Assembly (NCBI RefSeq): GCF_030817075.1
Contig: NZ_JAUSYU010000001.1
Span: 558,001-622,000, forward strand
Source of the DNA: Arthrobacter sp. V1I9
GTDB lineage: Bacteria > Actinomycetota > Actinomycetes > Actinomycetales > Micrococcaceae
Direction of reading: 5' to 3'
DNA: 64,000 bases
Shown: piece by piece, positions 33,883 to 41,613 of the stretch
Layout of the letters: each line of letters begins with the position of its first letter
Position numbering within the stretch: the stretch's first letter is position 1
Notes under the pieces: model-generated
Seen by the model: the letters and a program-made list of their open reading frames with translations, nothing else
Told to the model about the DNA's origin: nothing
Databases searched by the model: none
Position numbers and translations under genes: made by a program

Positions 33883-35154
33883 GTGTCTTCCGACCGCCAG
33901 CGTTCCGAACAGTCCCTCCCTTCTCCGACGAGCCAACCCAAGCAGGCGCCGTGGTACCAGCCCCTGAAGCAGCGCAACTACCGGCTCTTCCTGGCACTGG
34001 TATTCACCGGCAGTGTTGGTGTGTGGATGCAGCGGCTCGCCCAGGACTGGCTGGTGCTGCAACTGACCGGCAGCCCCGCCGCCGTGGGTGTGGCCGTTGC
34101 GCTGCAGTTCCTGCCCATGCTGATTGTGGGACCACTCAGCGGCTTACTGGTGGACATGTTTCCCAAACGCCGGATCATGCTGTTCTGCCAGGTGGTCATT
34201 GCCTTCCTGGCCATGGGCCTGGCCGCATGGGCGGCGAGCGGGACCATCACCGTCTGGGCCGTTTACGCCAGCTGCGTAGCGCTCGGAGTGACTTCAGCCA
34301 TCAACCAGCCTGCCAGCCAGGTGTTCGTCAATGAAGTCGTGGGGGACGCCGCCCTCAGGCCCGCCATCGGCATCAACAACGCCATCGGCCAACTGGGCGC
34401 GATGGCAGGACCAGCGCTGGCCGGAATAGTTATTGCACAGGTTGGTTCTGCGGCGGCGTTTGCTGCGAACTCGGTGCTGTGCTTGCTGGTGCTTTGCCTG
34501 ATTGCCGCCATCCGTCCGGCCGAGCTGCATCCGAGCATCCCGGCGGAACGGGGCCGGGGCCAACTCCTGGCCGGGTTCCGTTATGTCCGCGAGCGGCCTT
34601 CGCTGCTGCTGATTATTGCCCTGGCCGGGCTCCTGGGGATGTTCGGCATGAACGGGCCCGTGGTGCTGGCAGCCTTTGCGGAACGTGAATGGCATAACGG
34701 GGTTGAAGGGTTCGGGCTCTTCAACACAGTCAGTGCCATCGGTGCCCTTGCCGGTGCGCTGCTGGCGGCCCGCCTTCGGAGCCTGGGACGGAAGGGGATC
34801 GTGCTTGCGGCAGGCCTGTTTGGGCTGTCCCAGCTGGTTGCGGCACTGATGCCCAGCCTCATCCTCTTCATTGTGATGCTGGTGGTGGTTGGCCTGATGA
34901 CCCTGCTGTTCCTCACCAGCGCCGCTACCGCGGTGCAACTTGAGGCCGGCCCGGAGATCCGCGGCCGGGTGATGGCGCTGTATCTGCCCCTCCTGCTGGG
35001 CGGACACGCCCTGGGCGGCCTGCTGGCCGGTTGGCTGACGGAGCAGTTTGGCGTGCGGCTGGGGCTCGTGACCACCGGCGGGCTGGGCATGCTGTCCGCA
35101 GCCGTGATCGGTCTTTTACTGTGGTGTAATTCCCGCCGCGTGCGGTCCGCCTGA
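33883..35154 (+). CDS. MFS transporter, drug/sugar efflux type
   Basis: A 423-residue membrane protein with about twelve hydrophobic segments. It has MFS loop motifs: GPLSGLLVDMFPKRRIML between helices 2 and 3, and a short repeat of this pattern in the second half. The closest pattern is the MFS_3/enterobactin-exporter group (VGVWMQRLAQDWLVLQLTGS). It is 94 bp after the YesL-like gene. Export of sugars or of toxic compounds is possible; the sequence does not decide. GTG start at 33883 with only a weak ribosome site. Confidence 0.85.
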   Translation: MSSDRQRSEQSLPSPTSQPKQAPWYQPLKQRNYRLFLALVFTGSVGVWMQRLAQDWLVLQLTGSPAAVGVAVALQFLPMLIVGPLSGLLVDMFPKRRIMLFCQVVIAFLAMGLAAWAASGTITVWAVYASCVALGVTSAINQPASQVFVNEVVGDAALRPAIGINNAIGQLGAMAGPALAGIVIAQVGSAAAFAANSVLCLLVLCLIAAIRPAELHPSIPAERGRGQLLAGFRYVRERPSLLLIIALAGLLGMFGMNGPVVLAAFAEREWHNGVEGFGLFNTVSAIGALAGALLAARLRSLGRKGIVLAAGLFGLSQLVAALMPSLILFIVMLVVVGLMTLLFLTSAATAVQLEAGPEIRGRVMALYLPLLLGGHALGGLLAGWLTEQFGVRLGLVTTGGLGMLSAAVIGLLLWCNSRRVRSA

Positions 35155-35217
35155 CCCGTCCCTCGGCGAAGCATGGACCATCACGCTACGTGTTCCGCGG
35201 CCGGGGTGGGGGGCATG

Positions 35218-36480
35218 TCAGGAAGCTGGAAGTTCGAAGGCGTGCGGGGCCGTTCCTGCCCAGGGAAGCCCCAGTTCACTGAAGGTGGCATGCTGCCGGG
35301 CGGCACGTGCCAGGGCCTCCTCGATGCCGGGGACCACTGCATGCGCCGCATCCCCCTCGCCCACCCAGCGGAAGTGCGCCTCGTCAAGAGGTGCCGGCAG
35401 CGGGGCAGTTCGAATGGCTTCCAGGACGAGCATAAACGCACCGCTGTCCAGGAGAGGGCTGATGAGCGGAGCCCCGGTGTTGCGGTGGGCCAGCAGGTTT
35501 TCCGTCAGGTCGTCCCGTCCGAAGACCTCCTCGGAGCGGCCGGCTGCTGTCTCCACCGTCAGGCGGTCCTCGGTGTAGTGGAAGACGGCTGTTCCTTCCG
35601 AGCCCTGGAGGGTCACATACGGTTCCACGGACTCGGTGGCGCACAGTGTGAGGGCGCAGGTGATGGGCAGCCCTGCGCTGGTTCGGATCCGGATCACCGA
35701 CGTGTCATCCGACTCGATCTGGTTGGCGCGGTAGAGCTCGGTTTCCAGGGAAGCGATGTCTGCAGTGGTACGTGCCCCGGCAATCCTCAGCGCTGTCGCC
35801 ACCGCATGGGCCAGCGGATTGGTGGCCACGCCGTCCACCACGTCCACGCCGTCGATGGTGCGTTTGCCGGCCCAGCGGGACCGCTTGTAGTAGGCCCGGT
35901 CCCGGACCCAGCGGCCAGTGGCCGAGATGCCCTGCAAGGTGCCGATGGTTCCGTCCGCGAGGAGCTTTTCGATGGCCTTCAGCGCGTGGGAACCCAGGCT
36001 CTGGAAGCCGATCTGGACACTCCTGCCGTTGGCCGCAGCAGCGTCGCAGAGCCGGCTGAAGTCCGCCAGCGATGCGACCGGCGGCTTTTCCAGGTAGAGG
36101 TCGGCGGCGGTGGCCAGTGCTGCCAGGCCAAGCGGGGCATGGGTCTGGATGGGGGTGGCAACAATAATCAGATCCAGCCCGCTGGTGTCCGCGAGCAGTT
36201 CGGTCAGCCCCGGAAAGACGGCGGTTGTTGCAGGGACTGAGCCGGGAGCCGGGGGAGTGGGGTCAGCAACGGCAACAAGGTGGACGACGCCGGCGCCCTG
36301 AAGGCGTTCCAGGTTCCGCAGGTGGTGTGTGCCGAAGCCGTGGACACCTACCAGCGCCACCCTTGCAGCGGGCACGCCGGGGTGCTCCGCACCGGGCTCG
36401 GCGGCGTGCGTGGCGGCAGGGGTCAGGCGGTGTTGGTTGCGGGGCTGGGTCCCGGCGACGGTGCCGGCTGGCGTTTCCAT
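35218..36480 (-). CDS. Gfo/Idh/MocA-family oxidoreductase
   Basis: A 420-residue dehydrogenase. A 38-residue variable leader is followed by the Rossmann domain (ALVGVHGFGTHHLRNL), the ATPIQTHAPLGLAAL segment, the EKP motif (YLEKPPVASLADF) and the substrate domain with QSLGSHALKAIE. It is strongly similar along its length to the first half of the fusion protein at 17580-19652 but has no DUF6807 domain. The gene stands alone. Its upstream region carries one class I and one class II LacI operator. Substrate unknown; a sugar from the same polymer is likely. Confidence 0.87.
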   Translation of the reverse strand: METPAGTVAGTQPRNQHRLTPAATHAAEPGAEHPGVPAARVALVGVHGFGTHHLRNLERLQGAGVVHLVAVADPTPPAPGSVPATTAVFPGLTELLADTSGLDLIIVATPIQTHAPLGLAALATAADLYLEKPPVASLADFSRLCDAAAANGRSVQIGFQSLGSHALKAIEKLLADGTIGTLQGISATGRWVRDRAYYKRSRWAGKRTIDGVDVVDGVATNPLAHAVATALRIAGARTTADIASLETELYRANQIESDDTSVIRIRTSAGLPITCALTLCATESVEPYVTLQGSEGTAVFHYTEDRLTVETAAGRSEEVFGRDDLTENLLAHRNTGAPLISPLLDSGAFMLVLEAIRTAPLPAPLDEAHFRWVGEGDAAHAVVPGIEEALARAARQHATFSELGLPWAGTAPHAFELPAS

Positions 36481-36530
36481 GGTGCTCCATTCCGCCCGGA
36501 CAGGGCACGGCGTTCTTCGGCCGCCCTTGT

Positions 36531-36544
36531 GGCAAGCGCTTTCC
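36531..36544. promoter_or_regulatory. Class I LacI operator upstream of Gfo/Idh gene
   Basis: GGCAAGCGCTTTCC fits the class I consensus with a change in the left arm. It is 51 bp upstream of the Gfo/Idh start. Confidence 0.5.
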
Positions 36545-36585
36545 GCTTCCCAGTGTGCGGGGTGACTGTCGTGAATGTCCAGTTA

Positions 36586-36599
36586 TGTAACGATTCAAA
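36586..36599. promoter_or_regulatory. Class II LacI operator upstream of Gfo/Idh gene
   Basis: TGTAACGATTCAAA, on the other strand TTTGAATCGTTACA, matches the rhamnose-locus site at 12 of 14 positions. Its centre lies 55 bp from that of the class I site, giving this promoter the same dual layout as the beta-galactosidase region. Confidence 0.6.
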
Positions 36600-36723
36600 T
36601 ATTCCGACGGATTCCTTCGGCAAGGTGCTGGGGCGGAGGCTACATAAGGCTCCTACAGATGGCGCCGCTGCGTGCCGTATGCCGGAACGTGGTAGCGGAG
36701 AAGCTGCAGCTGACTGCTGCCCC

Positions 36724-37221
36724 CTAGTGGCTGGTGGTTCCTTGGCGGGACTCCAGCAGAGGTGGGATCCAGCGGTCCGCTGCAATGCCCGTCGCAATCG
36801 AATAGATAGCTTTGTGCAGGACGTCGACCGCCTGTTCTTGCGGACTCCAGGAGGCGGGTGGTGCGCCCATGCCGCTGGCATTCTCAAGGGTTTGGTCAAA
36901 GGCAAGCCGTACGGCCGTGTGCTTGGTGTTGGCCAGGGTTCCGCGGATCCCGGTGACCGCCCACATGCCGCGAAGTGAGCCCAGTACCGCCCCCGTGCCC
37001 CAGTGCATCACATGGTTCCACACCAGGGGTTTCTCCGCCTGCCGGGGAGCCTTGGCCAGGAGCGCGAGAAGGGTGCGGGCAGGCACATAGGAATTTGGCC
37101 GCTTTGTGAAGAGCTGCTCGGCTTTCTCGCCGGCAGTCATCACCGCCACTCCGACCAGGCCGCACACCGCGCCCTTGCTCGCGGCTGCGAGCAGTCGCCG
37201 TCCCCTCATTTCGCCCTGCAT
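36724..37221 (-). CDS. Hypothetical protein, DUF1440-like
   Basis: A 165-residue protein with a short hydrophobic stretch (GAVCGLVGVAVMTAGE) near the N-terminus and another around WGTGAVLGSLRGMWAV. The overall pattern recalls small DUF1440 (YagU-like) membrane-associated proteins, but the resemblance is weak. GGAG before the ATG at 37221 decides the start; the open frame continues upstream to 37434 without family-like sequence. It is unrelated to the flanking sugar genes. Confidence 0.6.
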   Translation of the reverse strand: MQGEMRGRRLLAAASKGAVCGLVGVAVMTAGEKAEQLFTKRPNSYVPARTLLALLAKAPRQAEKPLVWNHVMHWGTGAVLGSLRGMWAVTGIRGTLANTKHTAVRLAFDQTLENASGMGAPPASWSPQEQAVDVLHKAIYSIATGIAADRWIPPLLESRQGTTSH

Positions 37222-37370
37222 GTATTGCTCCAATCCAGCTTGAGACGTACCCGAGTCCTTGGTACGTACCCAGCAGGGTGGAGGCCCTAACCTGCAACCG
37301 CCCTTGAGCGCCTGCGCATCCCCCTGGAGAATGCCGACGGCGGCAGTTTGGGCCATGCGGGGGAGCCAGG

Positions 37371-37586
37371 TCAGGCGATGGCTTCCAGTGAGAGTTCCTC
37401 GACCGCGGACTGCAGGGCGTCCATGTCGAACCACTCGACGGGCAGCACCTCATGGATAAAGGCATCAAAGTCAAAGGGGTGGCAGTGCCCGCCATGGTTC
37501 CAGTACAAGATCCAGAGATCGATCAGGCCAAGGTCCTTGCGCTGCAGCAGGTGTCTGGCTGTGTGCCGCAGGTGGTCCATAACCAA
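37371..37586 (-). CDS. Hypothetical 71-residue protein
   Basis: A small protein rich in aromatic and acidic residues (GLIDLWILYWNHGGH, FDFDAFIHEVLP, then an acidic tail). No domain is recognised. The codon third positions are GC-rich as in genes nearby, which supports it as coding. ATG at 37586 or 37580 could start it. It lies between two other small genes on the same strand. Confidence 0.55.
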   Translation of the reverse strand: MVMDHLRHTARHLLQRKDLGLIDLWILYWNHGGHCHPFDFDAFIHEVLPVEWFDMDALQSAVEELSLEAIA

Positions 37587-37657
37587 TCCTTGCTTCTGCT
37601 ACCCCCGCCCCACAAGAGCATCAACGGCGTTTGCGGTGGCGAATTGTGGTGGCGGCG

Positions 37658-38272
37658 TCACTGGGGGCAGGAGGAGGGAGATTCCAACGCACCGGCGATG
37701 GCCTGCTGCAGCTGCAGGGCACTGTTCTCGGTGGAGCCGCCCGCATCAATAACAACGAAACGTGGAAACCATGGCAGGTCCGTGTAGGCCATCCTGAACC
37801 TCTGGAGGTCCTCGAGGTTTTCCTGGTCCTCGCCCCTGAGCGCAATCCGTTCGTACGCCTGCTCAGCCGTGAGGTCGAAATAGACTATTGCCTGGGCCTT
37901 CGGCAGCATCTCCAGCAGGGCTTCCAGCATCCGGTGGCGGTGTATGCCCCGTGCCTTCCGGAGGGCCAGCTGGCAGTACAGGTGCCTGTCCATAATGACC
38001 AGCCCGTCGAAGCGCCCTGCACGCAGGTGGTTGAGCAGGACGTTGTAGACCCGGACAACGGTTTCGAGGATATCCGCCACCTGGGCGGGCAGTGGCAGCC
38101 CGAAGCGCCGGGCGAGGGCGGAGATTGTTTTGCGCCCCGAATAGTTGCCCAGGACCAGCACCGGTGTGCTTGGCATGAGTTCCTCCACACCTTGAACGGC
38201 AGTGGACTTGCCCGCGCCATCAATGCCCAGCACCACAATGAGGGCTGATGGTCGTCTTGAGCGTTGTGTCAT
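37658..38272 (-). CDS. Thymidylate-kinase-like P-loop kinase
   Basis: A 204-residue protein with a P-loop of the dTMP-kinase type (VVLGIDGAGKSTAVQ, about residues 12-26). A catalytic-region DRHLYCQLA follows in the middle, then IVYFDLTAEQAYERI and a basic lid-like LRGEDQENLEDL. The length is normal for a nucleoside monophosphate kinase, but the match to true Tmk is partial, so the phosphate acceptor is unknown. AAAGAG precedes the ATG at 38272. The frame runs upstream across the next gene, which I reject because that gene is itself convincing. Confidence 0.75.
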   Translation of the reverse strand: MTQRSRRPSALIVVLGIDGAGKSTAVQGVEELMPSTPVLVLGNYSGRKTISALARRFGLPLPAQVADILETVVRVYNVLLNHLRAGRFDGLVIMDRHLYCQLALRKARGIHRHRMLEALLEMLPKAQAIVYFDLTAEQAYERIALRGEDQENLEDLQRFRMAYTDLPWFPRFVVIDAGGSTENSALQLQQAIAGALESPSSCPQ

Positions 38273-38399
38273 ATCTCTTTCATACGGTGGTGCCCTGTGG
38301 CTGCGGTTCTGGAAGCCTGTGGACAGGCTGAGCAGGTGAGGACGCCCCCGGGTCGAGGTTGGAGCAGAATAGGGGAGTCTGCACTGGAGGGAGACTGGC

Positions 38400-38774
38400 A
38401 TGGAGCCTGTAATTGTCGATGGTGGCAAAGGTACGGTGGAGTTGCGTTCCGACGGCGTCATCCACCTTATCTGGGAGCCGCAAGTCCGTATAGAACAACA
38501 TGACGCCCAGGCGGCAATGGCAGCTGTCAACGAGATAGCAGGGGAGGGGACTTTCCCCATGCTCGTGGACATGGCCACCACGGAAAACGTCACCAGGGCG
38601 GCCCGCTCGGTGTTCTCCATCCCTTGCGCTGCAAACCGGATCGCCCTGCTGGGTTCCAGCCCCGTAGACCGGATCCTGGCGAACTTTTTCCTCGGGGTGC
38701 ACGTTCCGCCGTGCCCCACCCGATTCTTTACTTCCAGGACGGAGTCCATGGACTGGCTGCAGCAGGCAGGCTAA
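38400..38774 (+). CDS. STAS/SpoIIAA-like small protein
   Basis: A 124-residue soluble protein with alternating beta and alpha elements (GVIHLIWEP, AMAAVNEIAGEG, FPMLVDMATT, RIALLGSSPVDRILANFFL). This is the arrangement of the STAS-like fold seen in DUF7793-type proteins of Micrococcaceae. ATG at 38400 with GGAGGGAG upstream. Function unknown; regulatory protein binding is a guess. Confidence 0.65.
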   Translation: MEPVIVDGGKGTVELRSDGVIHLIWEPQVRIEQHDAQAAMAAVNEIAGEGTFPMLVDMATTENVTRAARSVFSIPCAANRIALLGSSPVDRILANFFLGVHVPPCPTRFFTSRTESMDWLQQAG

Positions 38775-38806
38775 TCCGCCTGATGCTAGGCAGGGCGAAA
38801 GTCCGG

Positions 38807-39829
38807 TCAGCCCGCGGACGGCGCCGCGGTACTTTGCCGGACCACCAGTTCCGGGGTGAAGATGACCGCGCGGTGCCGGGGGTGCTGGGCTTCAACCTCT
38901 TCCGCCAGGAGTTCGATGGCCGTCCTGCCCAAGGCCTCGGTGGGCTGCCGGATGGACGAGAGAGGCACCACGGCGGAGACCGCAAAGTCGATGTCGTCGT
39001 AGCCGATCAAGGCAATGTCCTCCGGAATCCGGAAGGTGTGCGTCATGGTGAGCGACTGCATGACTCCGAGCGCCAGGAGGTCGTTGGCGCAGAAGATCCC
39101 GTCAGGAAGCCCGCCGCGCTCCCGTTCCACCAGCATGTTGCCGACGCTGCGCCCGGCCAGGACGGTTTGGCCTTCCGAAACCAGCACCTCCAGCGTGGCG
39201 TCCGGTTCTTCCTTTACTGCGCGCTGGGCGCCCTGCAGGCGGTCAGCCACCTGGCGGATGGAAGCGGAGCCACCCACAAAGGCGAGCCGACGGCGGCCGG
39301 TGTCCAGCAGGTGCCGCGCAGCCAGGTACCCGCCGGCGTCGTCGTCAACGGCCACTGAGCTGAACTTATCCTCGTCAGCCAACCGGTCCACCAGGACGGT
39401 GGGCACGCCGCGCTCGCGGAGCAGGTCCAGGCGCTCCGTGACATCGCCCACGGGTGAAATGAGGAGGCCCTGGACGCGCTGCTCCTGGAACAGGTCGATG
39501 TAGTTCGCTTCCCGGCCGGCGTCGTGCCCGCTGTCGCCGAGCAGGACGGCACTGCCCTGGAGGGCGGCCGCATCCTCGGCAGCGCGCACCACGGAAGTGA
39601 AAAAGGGGTTGCCCACGTCCAGGACAATGAGGCCTATGGTGCGGCTGTGGCCGGCGCGCAGCTGACGGGCGGCGTCGTTGCGGACGAAACCCAGTTCGTC
39701 GATGGCACGCAGCACCCGTTCCTTGGTCCGTTGCGAGACCCTGTCCGGGTAGTTCAGCACATTCGAAACCGTGCCCACCGCCACGTTCGCGTGGTTGGCT
39801 ACGTCCTTGATGCTGGCTGAGCGATTCAT
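38807..39829 (-). CDS. LacI-family regulator of rhamnose catabolism
   Basis: A 340-residue regulator with headpiece IKDVANHANVAVGTVSNVLN (residues 6-25), hinge DAARQLRAG, and a sensor domain (GLIVLDVGNPFF, LIGYDDIDFAVSAVVPLS). The recognition helix (VGTVSNV) differs from that of the LacI protein at 8990 (HATVSRV), matching the finding of a second operator class. GGAG precedes the ATG at 39829. It is divergent from rhaM, and the 150-bp gap holds two adjoining class II sites. Rhamnose or a derivative is the likely inducer. Confidence 0.92.
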   Translation of the reverse strand: MNRSASIKDVANHANVAVGTVSNVLNYPDRVSQRTKERVLRAIDELGFVRNDAARQLRAGHSRTIGLIVLDVGNPFFTSVVRAAEDAAALQGSAVLLGDSGHDAGREANYIDLFQEQRVQGLLISPVGDVTERLDLLRERGVPTVLVDRLADEDKFSSVAVDDDAGGYLAARHLLDTGRRRLAFVGGSASIRQVADRLQGAQRAVKEEPDATLEVLVSEGQTVLAGRSVGNMLVERERGGLPDGIFCANDLLALGVMQSLTMTHTFRIPEDIALIGYDDIDFAVSAVVPLSSIRQPTEALGRTAIELLAEEVEAQHPRHRAVIFTPELVVRQSTAAPSAG

Positions 39830-39925
39830 GATTCTCCGTGCTGGTGGGCCGAGTGCACATGCCTCCCGGTTTTGGTGGGAAACAGGTCCCGGAATGCTTG
39901 ACACCTAGTCAGATTCAAGAGTACT

Positions 39926-39954
39926 TTGAATCGTACTAATGAAACGATTCAAAG
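39926..39954. promoter_or_regulatory. Double class II LacI operator in the rhamnose control region
   Basis: TTTGAATCGT (39926-39935) and ACGATTCAAA (39945-39954) are exact inverted arms. They can be read as two adjoining 14-bp LacI sites, TTTGAATCGTACTA and (other strand) TTTGAATCGTTTCA. The element lies 25 bp before the rhaM start. Confidence 0.85.
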
Positions 39955-39979
39955 ATTTGCGAGTTCAGGAGAGTTCCAA

Positions 39980-40327
39980 ATGAGGGTGTGCTTCCGTGCC
40001 TCGGTCCAGCCAGCGCTGATCGACGAATACCGCCGCCGGCACGCCGCCGTTTGGCCGGAGATGCTCCGGGCGCTCAAGGATGCCGGCTGGAACAACTACT
40101 CGCTGTTCCTCGGCGAAGACGGGCTCCTGATTGGCTACCTGGAATGCGACGACTTCAACGCAGCCCGGGCCCGCATGGCCCTCGCGGACGTGAACGCCCG
40201 CTGGCAGGCTGAAATGGCCACACTCTTCGAAGACACGGACCAGGCACCCGATGAGGGGTTCCAAGTACTTGAGGAAGTCTTCAACCTCGACAACCAGCTC
40301 ACGGCGGCGGAGTCCTCCACAGGCTGA
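39980..40327 (+). CDS. rhaM: L-rhamnose mutarotase
   Basis: A 115-residue ferredoxin-like-fold enzyme that interconverts alpha- and beta-L-rhamnose. Visible motifs are MRVCFRASVQPALIDEYRRR at the start, VWPEMLRALKDAGWNNYSLF with the conserved WxNY-type region, and GYLECDDF. The length is close to the usual 104 residues plus a short tail. GGAGA precedes the ATG at 39980; the in-frame ATG at 39939 and others upstream lie in the operator. First gene of the rha operon. Confidence 0.93.
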   Translation: MRVCFRASVQPALIDEYRRRHAAVWPEMLRALKDAGWNNYSLFLGEDGLLIGYLECDDFNAARARMALADVNARWQAEMATLFEDTDQAPDEGFQVLEEVFNLDNQLTAAESSTG

Positions 40328-40432
40328 CGGGCACAAACTTCCACGCACAGGGCGCTCCAGCAGCGGGGCCGCACAACACAGCAACACCCATCAGGCAACA
40401 GCCCAACAAAGACACCGGAAAGAACCAACATC

Positions 40433-41611
40433 ATGAATGAAGTAGCAACGGCGCTGGGCAGGCTCGAGGAGCTTGCCATCGAGGTCCCCTCGTGGGCTTA
40501 TGGAAATTCAGGGACGCGGTTCAAGGTGTTCGGTACCCCCGGCACCCCGCGCACCGTGCAGGAAAAGCTTGCGGATGCGGCCAAGGTCCACGAACTGACC
40601 GGGCTGGCTCCCACCGTTGCGCTCCACATTCCGTGGGACAAGGTGGATGACTACGCCGCCCTGAAGGAGTACGCCGCCGGGCTGGGCGTTGGTTTGGGCA
40701 CCATCAACTCCAACACCTTCCAGGATGATGAGTACAAGTTCGGTTCGCTGACGTCCTCGAACGAGACGGTCCGCCGCCGCGCCGTGGCCCACCACCTGGA
40801 CTGCATCCAGATCATGCACGCCACCGGGTCGAAGGACCTGAAGATCTGGCTTGCTGACGGCACCAACTACCCGGGCCAGGACGACATGCGCGGGCGCCAG
40901 GACCGCCTGGCCGAATCCCTGCAGGAAATTTACGCCGCGCTGGGTGACGAGCAGCGCCTGGTGCTGGAGTACAAGTTCTTCGAGCCGGCTTTCTACCACA
41001 CGGATGTTCCTGACTGGGGCACCTCCTACGCCCAGACCCTGGCACTCGGCGAGAAGGCGTTTGTCTGCCTGGACACCGGCCACCACGCCCCGGGCACCAA
41101 TATCGAGTTCATCGTGATGCAGCTGCTGCGCCTGGGCAAGCTGGGGTCCTTTGACTTCAACTCCCGCTTCTACGCGGATGATGACCTGATTGTTGGCGCG
41201 GCTGACCCGTTCCAGCTGTTCCGCATCATGCACGAGGTAATCCGCGGCGGCGGCTACGGCAAGGACGCTGTGGGGAATTCCGCTGTCGCTCTGATGCTGG
41301 ACCAGTGCCACAACCTGGAAGAGAAGATCCCGGGCCAGATCCGCTCGGTCCTGAACGTCCAGGAAATGACCGCCCGCGCCCTGCTGATCGACACCGAAGC
41401 CCTGGCGGAGGCACAGCGCGCCGGCGATGTGCTGGCCGCCAACGGCATCCTCAACGATGCCTTCTACACCGATGTCCGCCCGGTCCTGGCCGAGTGGCGT
41501 GAATCCCGCGGCCTGCCCGGGGACCCGCTGGCAGCGTTCAAGGCCAGCGGCTACCAGAAGAAGATCAACGAGGACCGCGCAGGCGGCCAGCAAGCCGGAT
41601 GGGGCGCATAA
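40433..41611 (+). CDS. rhaI: L-rhamnose isomerase
   Basis: A 392-residue metal-dependent TIM-barrel isomerase converting L-rhamnose to L-rhamnulose. Signature segments are VALHIPWDKVDDY, IWLADGTNYPGQDD, VLEYKFFEPAFYHTDVPDWG and FVCLDTGHHAPGTNIE, with the metal-binding Glu/Asp/His spread over the last two. The sequence type is that of the RhaI (Pseudomonas/actinobacterial) branch, not E. coli RhaA. GGAAAG precedes the ATG at 40433. Only a 2-bp gap separates it from the next start. Confidence 0.95.
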   Translation: MNEVATALGRLEELAIEVPSWAYGNSGTRFKVFGTPGTPRTVQEKLADAAKVHELTGLAPTVALHIPWDKVDDYAALKEYAAGLGVGLGTINSNTFQDDEYKFGSLTSSNETVRRRAVAHHLDCIQIMHATGSKDLKIWLADGTNYPGQDDMRGRQDRLAESLQEIYAALGDEQRLVLEYKFFEPAFYHTDVPDWGTSYAQTLALGEKAFVCLDTGHHAPGTNIEFIVMQLLRLGKLGSFDFNSRFYADDDLIVGAADPFQLFRIMHEVIRGGGYGKDAVGNSAVALMLDQCHNLEEKIPGQIRSVLNVQEMTARALLIDTEALAEAQRAGDVLAANGILNDAFYTDVRPVLAEWRESRGLPGDPLAAFKASGYQKKINEDRAGGQQAGWGA

Positions 41612-41613
41612 GC

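Noticed and set aside
37658..38749. Extension of the kinase-like gene up to 38749
   Set aside because: It would overlap the convincing STAS-like gene on the other strand. AAAGAG before ATG 38272 and a P-loop near that start support the shorter form.
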